Shown: in pieces, positions 17,231 through 26,425 of the stretch
Position numbering within the stretch: the stretch's first letter is position 1
Layout: the number at the start of each line of letters is the position of its first letter
Assembly (NCBI GenBank): GCA_017303505.1
Contig: JAFLCP010000075.1
Span: 1-36,515 of the forward strand
Direction: 5' to 3'
Length of the DNA: 36,515 nt
Source: Planctomycetota bacterium
Lineage (GTDB): Bacteria > Planctomycetota > Planctomycetia > Pirellulales > Pirellulaceae
Translations under genes and position numbers: made by a program
Notes under the pieces: model-generated
Told to the model about the DNA's origin: nothing
What the model saw: the letters and a program-made list of their open reading frames with translations, nothing else
The model's database searches: none

Positions 17231-18733
17231 TCATTTAGGAGTCTCTGTGGTAGGCCCCACGGCAGGAGGGTCAGGTGGCACACCTAACGGGCCAATGATC
17301 CGTTCATTGGCTCCCAGCAATTCCCGCATTGCTCCCACCAAAACCGCCTCGGCCCCCGGTCCAACACAAGTCGCCCGGTTGCTCGTCTCGTACCCACCCT
17401 GCTCATATCCAATGGCCGTTCCGATATAGGCTGTTCCATAATCGCCATAGGCTGCCATCGCCACCTTTCCACCTGGGACCATGGCAGCCGCTGCCAGTTG
17501 AAACTCCACAAACAACTCGCCCGGCATATGCACGATTTGCACGTCGGCCAACTTGAGCCGCCCCACATCAATCGCTCCACCTCGTTCATAACGATTCAAA
17601 TACGAAAGATGTTCGGCAGAATTCAACCTCATCACTGGATCGACGGTTGCATCGGCCACCGCTGCCTCTAAGGCTTCACGCTGAATATGTGCGCCTGGTT
17701 GGAGTCGGACTGGGACCGATTTCCATTCCACATCGTTAACACTAACCTTCGTTCGCTGCGTTGCCTCCCACGCTTTCAACATTCCAGCCTCAACCTTGCC
17801 CGCTAAGACAGCCCGATTCTCGACCGATCCGTCATTCCATTTACCGGCTCCAATATTCCCACCTGCACCATTGAAATGAACAACGGGTAAGCCCACGCGT
17901 TGGGCAAAGCTGTTGCGAGCTAAACCAGGGAAATCCGGATTGGCTTTGCCTGTTCGGTAAAAACTTTGCGGATGCGTGGCGTAATAGGTCAATGCGGCCA
18001 ACGGCTTATCCCCCTTCCAAAAACTGATCAACCGCAACTTCGGATCAATGGTTCCTGTCGGCATCGCACGCACTGCGGCATCGCGCGTCGCTGTATACCG
18101 CGTTACAGCGACCTTCCCATTCGCATCGAGCAAACGACGATTCGAGGCAACATCTTGTACCTCGGCTTCACCATAACCGACTTGGTCAAACGGCTGTGCA
18201 TTTTCAATCGCCTCTTTAACATTTGCCATAGCTCCATCGAGCACACGTTGCCACAACATGCGATCGTAATGCTGTTTGGTACTGCCAGCTTGTTCCAGCA
18301 ATCGCATCGCTCCCAAATCACAGCGTGGTGCATCATGTTGATGTAATGCATGCAGACTAATGCGATCTGCCTGGCTTCCAATTGCTGCCGCTAAGCGGCG
18401 TCGAAATTCTTCATGGCCATCGTTAGCCACCCCCAACCAATCGATCGTTACCAATACGATGGGCTCACCTGCACCAACAATCACAACCCCGCGACAACTG
18501 AGTGGATTGCTCACTTCCACACAAGGATCGTAGGCGAGTGGACTACCTATGCTCGGCGAGGCATCGACATCAAAGTAACCCACCTTGAGCTCTTGGGCCT
18601 GTAACAAACTTGTTCCAGATAGATTCAGCGGGATGCCACCCCATAGAAACACTACCGATAGAACGATAGCCGCCATATGCCAATAACACCGAGTGACTCC
18701 GCGATAATCGCAGTTCGTAGCGTTTCGTTTCAT
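17231..18733 (-). CDS. Secreted neutral-ceramidase-fold protein, atypical active site
   Basis: 500 residues. An N-terminal hydrophobic segment (about 21-46) ends near LLQAQ, a plausible signal peptide. The rest resembles the neutral/alkaline ceramidase N-terminal domain. Candidate zinc ligands are His131 and His133 (ALHQHDAP) and His254 (YYATHPQSFY). At the place where ceramidases carry the nucleophile Ser in a GDVSPN-like hexapeptide, this protein has GGNIGAG (291-297), with no Ser and no Asp. That makes ordinary ceramide amidase activity doubtful. It starts 2 nt after the stop of the PVC heme protein gene, with AAGGAG 8 nt before the ATG, so the two are translationally coupled. It may act on another N-acyl or ester substrate. 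Confidence 0.8.
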   Translation of the reverse strand: MKRNATNCDYRGVTRCYWHMAAIVLSVVFLWGGIPLNLSGTSLLQAQELKVGYFDVDASPSIGSPLAYDPCVEVSNPLSCRGVVIVGAGEPIVLVTIDWLGVANDGHEEFRRRLAAAIGSQADRISLHALHQHDAPRCDLGAMRLLEQAGSTKQHYDRMLWQRVLDGAMANVKEAIENAQPFDQVGYGEAEVQDVASNRRLLDANGKVAVTRYTATRDAAVRAMPTGTIDPKLRLISFWKGDKPLAALTYYATHPQSFYRTGKANPDFPGLARNSFAQRVGLPVVHFNGAGGNIGAGKWNDGSVENRAVLAGKVEAGMLKAWEATQRTKVSVNDVEWKSVPVRLQPGAHIQREALEAAVADATVDPVMRLNSAEHLSYLNRYERGGAIDVGRLKLADVQIVHMPGELFVEFQLAAAAMVPGGKVAMAAYGDYGTAYIGTAIGYEQGGYETSNRATCVGPGAEAVLVGAMRELLGANERIIGPLGVPPDPPAVGPTTETPK

Positions 18734-18735
18734 GC

Positions 18736-21700
18736 TTATTTCTCCTTCGTCGGTGATTGATTACGGCCGGCATATTGACGAATAAACGCCAGAACATCGC
18801 GAAACTCGTCCGGTTTCATTTGCGACAACAAACCTTCCGGCATCAGAGATTTTCCGGACGCCTTCAAGACTTCAATCTCACTCCGTTGAAAACGCTCTAA
18901 CTCACCCTTGGCATTGCGGAGCACTACGACATCACCTTGTGACGACTCCATCAATCCAGTGTGAACGACACCGTCATCGGTCACGATCTGATACATCTGA
19001 TATCGCGGATCAACCTCAGCGTTGGGTTGGAATACGGACAAGGCAAGTTGCTCGTTCGACTTCTCAATCACCGAAGCCAGAGGTGGCCCAATATGAACAC
19101 CCTCTTCTTCGATGCGATGACAGGAACTGCACAACTTTCGAAACACCACGCGTCCATTCTCTACATTCGGCGTCTCTTCCCAAGCTTTGCGATAACCACC
19201 AGCCACCTCTTCCCATGCCACTGTTGGAAACAAACTCGCGTGCAATTTCTTAGCGCGAGCCGCTAAGCCTTCATTAGGTAACCTCTCCAACGTCAACCAT
19301 ATCTCAGGCGGGAGTGTCCCGGCTGCAACTTGAGTGCGTTCCACCGCATCGATCAGTTTACCTGCTCCTAACTCTCGACCAGCCATGGATTCCAAAGCGA
19401 CCGTATAGACTTCCGGTGCCATTTCACCCAATGCATCGAGCAGAAAATCGAAGTGGGCGACATCATTGGCTACCATGGTTTTAATCGCAGCGACTTGAAC
19501 GATGGAGGAAACATTATCGCCCAACGCGCGATGCAAGAGCGTCAACCTCTCTGCTGCAGGCAGGCGATTCAACAGCTCCCATCCCAACAAATCGCGAGCT
19601 AAGACACCGCGACTATCTTCAATGGCTTTATCCACTTGTGGCAACAAACGATTCTTTAACCAAGCCTGCATCGCTTCATCCGCTTCAGCTCGACACCAGG
19701 TTGTGGCAGGAGCAAACTTGCGTTCCAACGCTTCGATCAGCCACTTCGCCAAAATCACTTGCTCGTGCTCATCGCTCTGTGAGCATTTCGTCCAAACCGC
19801 CGAAAAACTCTCGAGAACTTCGGAAGTCGGCTTATGCTTCAACGCACCAAACAGCAAACTTTCAATCCAAGGCTGCAGAACGTCGGACTCATCCACCTTT
19901 CGATTCATGACTTGTTCAAACATCGAAAGAGCGTTTTCACCCAAACACCATTCGACGGCCAACACATATTCGGACCAGTTGGCCAGTTCGATACGTCGAT
20001 CTTGGTTCAATTGAGTAACAACCAACGCGGTGACTAACTCTTGATAACGCATATCCTTTCGCAGTTCGGGCTGATACGTGGCCAGTTGCCCCAGATAAAG
20101 TGCTAACCAAAACTGAGACTCAAGACTTCCTTCTTTGGCGATACGCGATACCTCATGGCTCAACGCAACGTTGCCAAAACTCGATATCTTGTTTCGCCCC
20201 ATTTGCCAAAGCACTTGCTGATGGACGCGAGGACTTACATCGTTCAGCGCGGCCACGATGACCGTTTCATTGAGCCCTTTCTCATAACTCCCTAGTGAAG
20301 CGATAGCTTGCACACGTCCTTCAGGCAACACTCCCTTTAGCGCGACATCGCGAAGTGCCTCGATCGCCGCAGGATCATTTCGTTCATACAGCAATCGGGC
20401 CGCCGTTTCACGATGCCAACCATTGGCATGTCCGGTGATAGCAGCTAACTCAACGCTCGATAGTTGATCGAGATTCGGAGGCTCCCGACGAATGGGCCGC
20501 CCCTTGGCTTTAACCCGCCAAATGCGTCCCTTATCACGCCCCGATGTCAGATCTAGTTGGCCTTTTATCATTGGGGGCAAACTGGCCGGATGTTCGATAA
20601 CTTCCCGAGCCATGTCGGCAATATAGAGACAGCCATCGGGTCCATCTCCCATTTGCACAGGCCGGAACCAAATGTCACTGGATCGCAAAAATTCTTTTTT
20701 GTCATCGACACGATCGCCATACCACCACAATCCGCGACGCATCATTTTCTTGCGGTGAATCAAGTTTCCACCAACGTCGGCAACAAAAGCCGTCGGAAAC
20801 TCTAGCTCCCCCCATTGATCGCCATCATAGATCACGACACCTGTCGCTCCAGTAAAGTAACCTGCAGCACGACCACCACCTTCCACGATACCGGGCACTT
20901 TACCGCTAACACGAAGTTCGGTTCGCCAAGTTCGCCACGCTTCCACCGGCGATGCGCGATACACTTCCGCTTGTGGGCCGTCTAAAGCCATGCTGCGCCG
21001 CAATGTTAATGGCTTCGACAAAACCTGTGAGGTCCAATCCGGATATTGCCACGCGATAACTTGCTGATAGTGATCGCTATTGCTGCTCACGAACTTGTCG
21101 CCGAATGCGTTAAAGTCCATGCCGTGCTGTCCACCGCCCGGCACTGTTCCCAACTTGCGAGTGCGCGTATCGATAGCGATATCTTGCAAGCGAACCGATA
21201 GTGAATCGAGAGTTAGCAGACCTTTGATGTCGCCACCGTTACTGCTCGTTGTAGCATGCCAGCGTTGATCTAATCCCCAGCGAAACGAATTGATTAAGCC
21301 TTGCACGTTGGACCTGCCGAATCCTGTGGCCCATGTCTCTGGCTTCACCTGTGCATCCTCAAGACGTTTGGCAATGTCTATCCAATACAGATCGGGGGCT
21401 GCAGCGACCAAGGCTCCTTCATTGACCAACGCCAAAGCTGTGGGCCATGATAGATGATCCAAGATGGTTTCAACTCGATCCATGCGGCCATCGTGATCGG
21501 TATCTTCCAAACGACGCAAACGCCCCAAGGATTCTTTGTCCTGCTCGCTATAGTCGAGCATTTCAATCACCAACAAACGCCCGCGTGCATCGAACGCAAA
21601 CGCAACAGGATCTTGCACCAATGGCTCGGCTGCTACCAACTCCACTTCAAACTCTGGCAAGGTTTCAATGCTCTGCGCAACTTCCTCGAGAGTTTTCGGA

Positions 21701-21915
21701 GGAACGCGTTCCAACTTAACCGGCTCGATCTTTGGCGACGCCGTTTCTTGCCAAGCCAACGCCAACGATGTTGGTGCGCAGATTAAAGTCACCCCTAATG
21801 CCATCGTCCAAATTCGTGCTATTGAATCTCGCACTGCTTCTTGCGATACAGCTCTCAACAAATAGGGGAACTTCTTGGAACTCAATGGTCCTGATTCAGG
21901 TTGCAACGACAGCAT
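18736..21915 (-). CDS. Large secreted PVC-type heme protein (membrane-bound dehydrogenase family)
   Basis: 1059 residues from ATG 21915; starts at 21993 (1085 residues) and 21804 are possible. A hydrophobic export segment lies at about residues 37-56. Then come a beta-propeller-like domain of the PVC 'membrane-bound dehydrogenase' type (about 85-470, including DARGRLLVIEMLDY and GDGPDGCLYIADM) and a long helical HEAT-like repeat region (about 490-880). The C-terminal cytochrome c domain has CSSCH at 929-933 and a likely axial Met in KSLMPEG near 1025. Such proteins are common in planctomycetes and are thought to pass electrons from an unknown substrate oxidation in the periplasm; the substrate is not known here. 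Its stop is 2 nt before the start of the ceramidase-fold gene. Confidence 0.9.
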   Translation of the reverse strand: MLSLQPESGPLSSKKFPYLLRAVSQEAVRDSIARIWTMALGVTLICAPTSLALAWQETASPKIEPVKLERVPPKTLEEVAQSIETLPEFEVELVAAEPLVQDPVAFAFDARGRLLVIEMLDYSEQDKESLGRLRRLEDTDHDGRMDRVETILDHLSWPTALALVNEGALVAAAPDLYWIDIAKRLEDAQVKPETWATGFGRSNVQGLINSFRWGLDQRWHATTSSNGGDIKGLLTLDSLSVRLQDIAIDTRTRKLGTVPGGGQHGMDFNAFGDKFVSSNSDHYQQVIAWQYPDWTSQVLSKPLTLRRSMALDGPQAEVYRASPVEAWRTWRTELRVSGKVPGIVEGGGRAAGYFTGATGVVIYDGDQWGELEFPTAFVADVGGNLIHRKKMMRRGLWWYGDRVDDKKEFLRSSDIWFRPVQMGDGPDGCLYIADMAREVIEHPASLPPMIKGQLDLTSGRDKGRIWRVKAKGRPIRREPPNLDQLSSVELAAITGHANGWHRETAARLLYERNDPAAIEALRDVALKGVLPEGRVQAIASLGSYEKGLNETVIVAALNDVSPRVHQQVLWQMGRNKISSFGNVALSHEVSRIAKEGSLESQFWLALYLGQLATYQPELRKDMRYQELVTALVVTQLNQDRRIELANWSEYVLAVEWCLGENALSMFEQVMNRKVDESDVLQPWIESLLFGALKHKPTSEVLESFSAVWTKCSQSDEHEQVILAKWLIEALERKFAPATTWCRAEADEAMQAWLKNRLLPQVDKAIEDSRGVLARDLLGWELLNRLPAAERLTLLHRALGDNVSSIVQVAAIKTMVANDVAHFDFLLDALGEMAPEVYTVALESMAGRELGAGKLIDAVERTQVAAGTLPPEIWLTLERLPNEGLAARAKKLHASLFPTVAWEEVAGGYRKAWEETPNVENGRVVFRKLCSSCHRIEEEGVHIGPPLASVIEKSNEQLALSVFQPNAEVDPRYQMYQIVTDDGVVHTGLMESSQGDVVVLRNAKGELERFQRSEIEVLKASGKSLMPEGLLSQMKPDEFRDVLAFIRQYAGRNQSPTKEK
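18742..18747 (-). promoter_or_regulatory. Ribosome-binding site inside the end of the heme-protein gene
   Basis: AAGGAG (minus strand) is 8 nt before the ATG at 18733 and lies in the last codons of the upstream gene, evidence for coupled translation. Confidence 0.65.
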
Positions 21916-22155
21916 CGATGTGGATCCATGGAGAGGAGGGTAGGGGAGGTGGGCGAAGAGCAATCTTCTCGGTCCCATTGTGACAAAACCCAATCACGAT
22001 TCCTAGCCACCCGCCTATTCCGTGGGAAAAACGTGCTGATTAGCCCACATCTTTCTCGCATCATGGTCTCACCGTTCTAGCCTCGCCAAAAAAACGGAAC
22101 TAGAATCGAAGCCTCAGCTCACGCCTTGTATTGTCTTCTTAATAGGCCAATTCTC

Positions 22156-23463
22156 ATGCGCCCCACATTTTGGCTGTTTCTTTCTGTTTTCTTGTTATGC
22201 ACCACGCATCAAGCAGAGGCCAAAATATTTCGGGCAGGCTTCGGCCAGCAGAACATCACACCTGCGCGGCCTATGCCGATGTGGGGCTACGGTGCCCGAC
22301 ATGACGCACTCTCCAGCGGTGTGCGCGATCCGCTTTTTGCCAAAGCAGTGGTCATCGAAGCGGGGACAACGCGATTGGCTATTGTGGCGCTCGATTTAGG
22401 GCGAGCCCCAGCCGGCGATTCGATGCAGCGCATTCGCGAAGCCATCAAAGCCGATTACAACATCGAACACATTTTGGTGTGTGGCTCACATACCCATCAT
22501 GGTCCTGTCATCGAATTGCGAGATCGCGAAGGACAAGGGAAAGGCAAGTTTGATGATGCGGTTGAATACGCCTCCAATCTTGAAGCCAAAATTGTGCAAG
22601 CGGTCGGCACTGCTGTTGAATCATTGAAAGACGCCAAGATCGCATGGGGCGCATCCAACGTTGCCATGAATCGCAATCGTCACAGCAAACTGGAACCCAA
22701 GCCCATCGACTCCGAGCTAGGTGTGATTCGCCTCGATACGCTTGACAATCAACCGCTGGCGATTCTGGTGAATTATGCAGCCCATGCGACCATGCTCGAT
22801 TCCAAAGACTTGCGTTACTCCGCCGACTGGCCAGGACAAATGACGCAAGCGGCAGAGAAGTTGTGCGGTGCCCCATGTCTGTTTCTGCAAGGCGCCGCTG
22901 GAGACCTCTCGGCAAGCACAGACGATTCGACTCGCACACTTGAAACATTCGGTGAAAAAATGGGGCAAGAGGTTGCCTCGATTTTCAAAAACTTAAAACC
23001 CGAAGTTCCAGCTCGTCCCAGCATCAAAGCCAAGCGAACCGTCTTTGATTTTGCGACGCGTTTACCTCTTCGCGAACCATTAACTCAAATCGCATTTCGC
23101 CAAGCGTTCTTTCCGGAACTCGTCACGGCCACAATTGCTCAAGAAGCGATCGACGATCAACTGCATCCAGAAACGACAACAATCCTTTTGAATCGACAAC
23201 TTGCATTGGTGGCTGCCTCAGGCGAATTCTTCTCGCAGCACTCTAATTCACTGAAGCAACGCAGCCGTACCGAAGAAACATTTTTCATCGGTTATTGCAA
23301 TGGACACCACATGTACTTTCCGACTATCGAAGGTGCAGCGGAAGGTGGCTATGGTGCGGACCCTGCGGTGAGTTGGGTTCAGTTGGGAGCGGGCGAAACG
23401 ATGATCAATCAAGCGTTGATCGACCTTTTCACTTTCCAAGGTGCCTTTCTCTGGAGTCCTTGA
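22156..23463 (+). CDS. Secreted neutral/alkaline ceramidase-like hydrolase
   Basis: 435 residues from ATG 22156; a TTG at 22126 is in frame but lies outside the signal peptide. The signal peptide is residues 1-22 (ending QAEA). The neutral ceramidase N-terminal domain follows: GFGQQNITPARPMPMWGYG, zinc-site His112 and His114 (GSHTHHGP), His210 (NYAAHATML), and GAAGDLSAS (247-254) where Ser252 corresponds to the nucleophile of the GDVSPN-type motif. It is expected to hydrolyse an N-acyl or related amide outside the cytoplasm, possibly not ceramide. It is divergent from the heme-protein gene (240-nt gap) and convergent with the PHP gene, 18 nt apart. The protein is shorter than characterised neutral ceramidases, which have an added C-terminal domain. 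Confidence 0.85.
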   Translation: MRPTFWLFLSVFLLCTTHQAEAKIFRAGFGQQNITPARPMPMWGYGARHDALSSGVRDPLFAKAVVIEAGTTRLAIVALDLGRAPAGDSMQRIREAIKADYNIEHILVCGSHTHHGPVIELRDREGQGKGKFDDAVEYASNLEAKIVQAVGTAVESLKDAKIAWGASNVAMNRNRHSKLEPKPIDSELGVIRLDTLDNQPLAILVNYAAHATMLDSKDLRYSADWPGQMTQAAEKLCGAPCLFLQGAAGDLSASTDDSTRTLETFGEKMGQEVASIFKNLKPEVPARPSIKAKRTVFDFATRLPLREPLTQIAFRQAFFPELVTATIAQEAIDDQLHPETTTILLNRQLALVAASGEFFSQHSNSLKQRSRTEETFFIGYCNGHHMYFPTIEGAAEGGYGADPAVSWVQLGAGETMINQALIDLFTFQGAFLWSP

Positions 23464-23481
23464 GTTCAAGTCTCGTTGATG

Positions 23482-24816
23482 CTACTCGACCGTTATGGGG
23501 TTGGTGAGAATCCAGATCTTTGGTTGCGGCGCGTCAAGCCACAACTCCGCGCGATACTGACCGGGCTTGCTGGTTTCGTATTGGCATTCATAACCTGTGG
23601 CGGTATGAACCTGCTGGCCATCATGAATGATCTTCCAGGTCGCTTTTTGCGGCGAATAGCCTGAGAATACCACGCCCCCCTTCGCTTTCACTTTCCCTCC
23701 GATCTCCACACGTTCCTGGTTCTCTTTGGAACTTGCAAACCACTGCAAACCTCGCCCGCTCGCTAAGCCGTCAAAGCAAACATAAGCCCGACTATGCAGG
23801 AGCGCGTCCCAAACAGCTGCTTGAGACTGTTCGGGCAAGAGCAAATACGTTCCCGCATGTCGCAAGCTATTCTCATAAGGGTCCAGCAAAAGCTGAAATA
23901 CGATTTCACCTTCTTTGGCATCTTCTTTAATCGGGATTAGTTCTGCGGCCGCTTTGCGATTGAGTTCGAGTATTTTTTCTCCCAAGGCATCTTCCACTCG
24001 CACCATATCTTTCTCAATCAACCGCAACCGAACGCCGACGTTTTGATGCGCATCGTTGGCGGCCACGCCTGTGTGCCGCGCCGTTGCACTCATCGCGTCC
24101 CAGCGTTTTAAGTAATCGGCTGGGTAATCGAGCAACGCCAATAAAGCTTCTTGAGGATACTCTTGAATCATGGGAGCTGTATTGATTAACCACAGCGGAT
24201 TTCGCATGGAAGATACCAAGCGTTTCTCTTCTTTGAAGTCGGCATGTGTGTTATAGATTTCATTCCCGGTGATGCCGGGAATATCCAGATCCATTCGTTC
24301 TTCCAAGTGTGAGATAAAGGCGAGACCGTCCGTTTGCTGTACAGCCCCAAAATACTCTTCCGTCCCCATGGCATCCGCATTGCGAATCGAGGCTTTAGGG
24401 TACGCCAACAGACCTTTGGTCTCAGCCCCTGGAATCAACAAGACACCATCGCGCATTCCCTGATGTCCATCCTTCACTATGTCGTAGTGGGAAGCAGGAT
24501 GTTCAGTAAACATCAAAATATCAGTATCAGCTCGCTTGGCGGCGGCGACGATATCTTCGATTTGACCTCGACTATCATGCGACCAATGCGAATGCACATG
24601 CAAATTGGCTCGATATGTTTTTAAGGGGCGTGGCTGAGTTACCTCAATCCGTTCCTTCTTCAAATTCGCGATGGCCTCCCGAGTGGCTTGCAATTTTTTA
24701 CGCGTCATCCGATCTAATGCATCCTCACCGCAGGCGATCGTCGAGACACCCAAACATAGCAGTGCCAAAGTCAAGTGATGCACGATGCTGCGGCGAAGCG
24801 ATGTGGTTGGAAACAT
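23482..24816 (-). CDS. Exported PHP-domain metallohydrolase (CehA/McbA-like)
   Basis: 444 residues. The N-terminus is basic and is followed by a hydrophobic segment (about 13-29) ending in STIAC; it is either a signal peptidase I substrate or a weak lipobox. The PHP domain has metal-binding motifs NLHVHSHWSHDSRG (His73, His75, His80, Asp81), FTEHPASH (Glu105, His106), PGAE (Glu131), a His in FISHLEE and the DAHQN motif near residue 255. The C-terminal 130 residues are beta-rich and lack a recognised name. PHP enzymes use two or three metal ions to hydrolyse phosphoesters or carbamates; the substrate here is unknown. It follows the esterase gene by 101 nt in the same direction. Confidence 0.83.
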   Translation of the reverse strand: MFPTTSLRRSIVHHLTLALLCLGVSTIACGEDALDRMTRKKLQATREAIANLKKERIEVTQPRPLKTYRANLHVHSHWSHDSRGQIEDIVAAAKRADTDILMFTEHPASHYDIVKDGHQGMRDGVLLIPGAETKGLLAYPKASIRNADAMGTEEYFGAVQQTDGLAFISHLEERMDLDIPGITGNEIYNTHADFKEEKRLVSSMRNPLWLINTAPMIQEYPQEALLALLDYPADYLKRWDAMSATARHTGVAANDAHQNVGVRLRLIEKDMVRVEDALGEKILELNRKAAAELIPIKEDAKEGEIVFQLLLDPYENSLRHAGTYLLLPEQSQAAVWDALLHSRAYVCFDGLASGRGLQWFASSKENQERVEIGGKVKAKGGVVFSGYSPQKATWKIIHDGQQVHTATGYECQYETSKPGQYRAELWLDAPQPKIWILTNPITVE

Positions 24817-24917
24817 AGTTGCAGTCCAAGAAGAGGTAAGATATCGGTGGCTATAGATTGCGATGCAATATTGCGAGGAGCAAGAGGTTCTTTATCGTAT
24901 ACAACGCACTCCCCTTG

Positions 24918-26090
24918 TCATTTTACTGGCTCGGCGTTCAATTGACTTTTCAACCAACTGGCCATCAGCTCGCGAGATTCCTCGGGTACCGAGTGTTTCT
25001 TGCCGTGCACAAAAAAAGCGAATCGATCGGCCGCGTTTTCGAGTTCGAAGGCTTTCATCACTTCCAAGTTCATCAACACACGTTGACGTTGGGTCGCCTC
25101 GACACCATCGTTAACCGCCGAGATATCCAGAAGTGCTCGAGGTGCGGTCAACGCCATGACTTCATGAAAATCGATGGGAGGTAATTTTCCTTCGAGAAGG
25201 CCAGGACGGATATGTTTGAAATAGACATACCAGCGATCTCGCGACCATTCTTTAACTTGATCGTTATAACGAAAGAAAGAGGCGGCGCAGTTGCAAGCCG
25301 CTGCTTTGATACGCTCGTCGTAAGCTGCTAAGAAAATAGTCCCTTGGCCACCCAGCGAATGCCCCATCGCACCAATTCGTTGTGGATCGACTTCGGGTAG
25401 GGTCATCAAAACGTCAACCGCGATGGAATGTTCGTAGGTAAACTTTCCCACAGCAGTCCATTCCGGATGCCGTTGATGAAAACGAGTTGTATCGTACGCC
25501 CCTTCGGGAGGAATTCGTTCGCCAGCGACGAAATGATCTGGGGCAATCACGACAAAACCGCGCCGCGCGAGATGATCGAGATGGGCTCTGGTCTTATCGG
25601 GTTCCAATCCGGCAGCTTGTTCTTTCCCTTTTGGATAAGTGCCATGCAAAGCGACCACTGCCGCTCCTGGTTCTTTTCGATCCAAGGGAATCGCCAAATA
25701 CGCATGAGCTCGTTCGTCTTCCTCAACAGCGTAACTAATCAACTTGCGGCGATAGATTCCATCCACTTCAACGTCTTCATGAACTTTGAGATCCAGCGCT
25801 GGTTTGACCGGTTTGTGCTGGTCGCGAATCAAATCTAGAAAGCGTCGTCTGAGCACTGCTTTGTGCTTGAGCCACTGATCTCGATTTTCAATGCCGTCCG
25901 TCAGATCGCTCCAACTCGTTTCAATCGCTGGTGGGCTGGAGACCGGTCTAGGAGGCGGGGATGAATCCTCTTGAGCATAAGTCGCGGTTGGTAAGAGCGA
26001 AAAGGCTGCGTAAAGGTGCAGAAAAACGCTCGCGAAATTCGCGATTTTCGCAAGTTTTTCTGGTCGATTTTTGGATTTGGCACGCTGCAT
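24918..26090 (-). CDS. Exported alpha/beta hydrolase (dienelactone hydrolase / acetyl-xylan esterase type)
   Basis: 390 residues from ATG 26090. The frame is open to 26192, but GAGGGGAG sits 7 nt before the ATG, which fixes this start. The signal segment is at about 18-40 (ending TYAQ). The hydrolase core follows, with nucleophile elbow GHSLGG (Ser245), Asp328 (NDGV) and His366 (GKKHS), the full Ser-Asp-His triad. The oxyanion-side HGTYPKGK motif is at about 149-156. Family members act on esters of sugars or other small molecules outside the cell. It may form a unit with the PHP gene downstream (101-nt gap). A long insertion between strands suggests a lid, but this is a guess. Confidence 0.85.
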   Translation of the reverse strand: MQRAKSKNRPEKLAKIANFASVFLHLYAAFSLLPTATYAQEDSSPPPRPVSSPPAIETSWSDLTDGIENRDQWLKHKAVLRRRFLDLIRDQHKPVKPALDLKVHEDVEVDGIYRRKLISYAVEEDERAHAYLAIPLDRKEPGAAVVALHGTYPKGKEQAAGLEPDKTRAHLDHLARRGFVVIAPDHFVAGERIPPEGAYDTTRFHQRHPEWTAVGKFTYEHSIAVDVLMTLPEVDPQRIGAMGHSLGGQGTIFLAAYDERIKAAACNCAASFFRYNDQVKEWSRDRWYVYFKHIRPGLLEGKLPPIDFHEVMALTAPRALLDISAVNDGVEATQRQRVLMNLEVMKAFELENAADRFAFFVHGKKHSVPEESRELMASWLKSQLNAEPVK

Positions 26091-26097
26091 TCGGTGA

Positions 26098-26105
26098 CTC
26101 CCCTC
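26098..26105 (-). promoter_or_regulatory. Ribosome-binding site for the esterase
   Basis: GAGGGGAG on the minus strand lies 7 nt before the ATG at 26090. It decides that start against the longer open frame. Confidence 0.65.
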
Positions 26106-26202
26106 GAATTCCTGAAACCTAATTCGTGAAATCCAGGTCCTATATTTTGGCTGGGAAATAGGCGATTTTTTTGGCAGGCCGCCAAGATTCAACCCTTAAG
26201 CT

Positions 26203-26248
26203 CGAATGAGCAAACATCTTATCCAACATGTTTTTGAAGGCTCATTCG
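26203..26248. repeat. Nested inverted repeat between divergent genes
   Basis: CGAATGAGC (26203-26211) pairs with GCTCATTCG (26240-26248), with an inner AAACAT/ATGTTT pair (26212-26217 and 26228-26233). It would form a two-tier hairpin on either strand. Candidate operator or structured leader. Confidence 0.5.
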
Positions 26249-26425
26249 GGCGGGCAATGGATTAGATTATCCATTCTCTACCAGTTGCACTCGATATGCT
26301 AGAGGTCCCATCAAACCGGTTGTTGCCCAACTCCCTATCGAGGCGGCAAGTAGAATGGGCTAAGATACTTCTCCACCATCTTGAGTGGGAACCCAGTACA
26401 TGTACATCAAGAATTGCGAGCGGAT

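Larger units (their letters stand above)
26091..26425. other. 335-nt divergent intergenic region
   Basis: It separates the esterase gene (minus) from the ABC exporter operon (plus). No gene is supported. The notable content is the nested inverted repeat at 26203-26248 and the ribosome-binding site for the esterase at 26098-26105. Promoters for both sides must be here, but no convincing boxes were seen. Confidence 0.6.
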
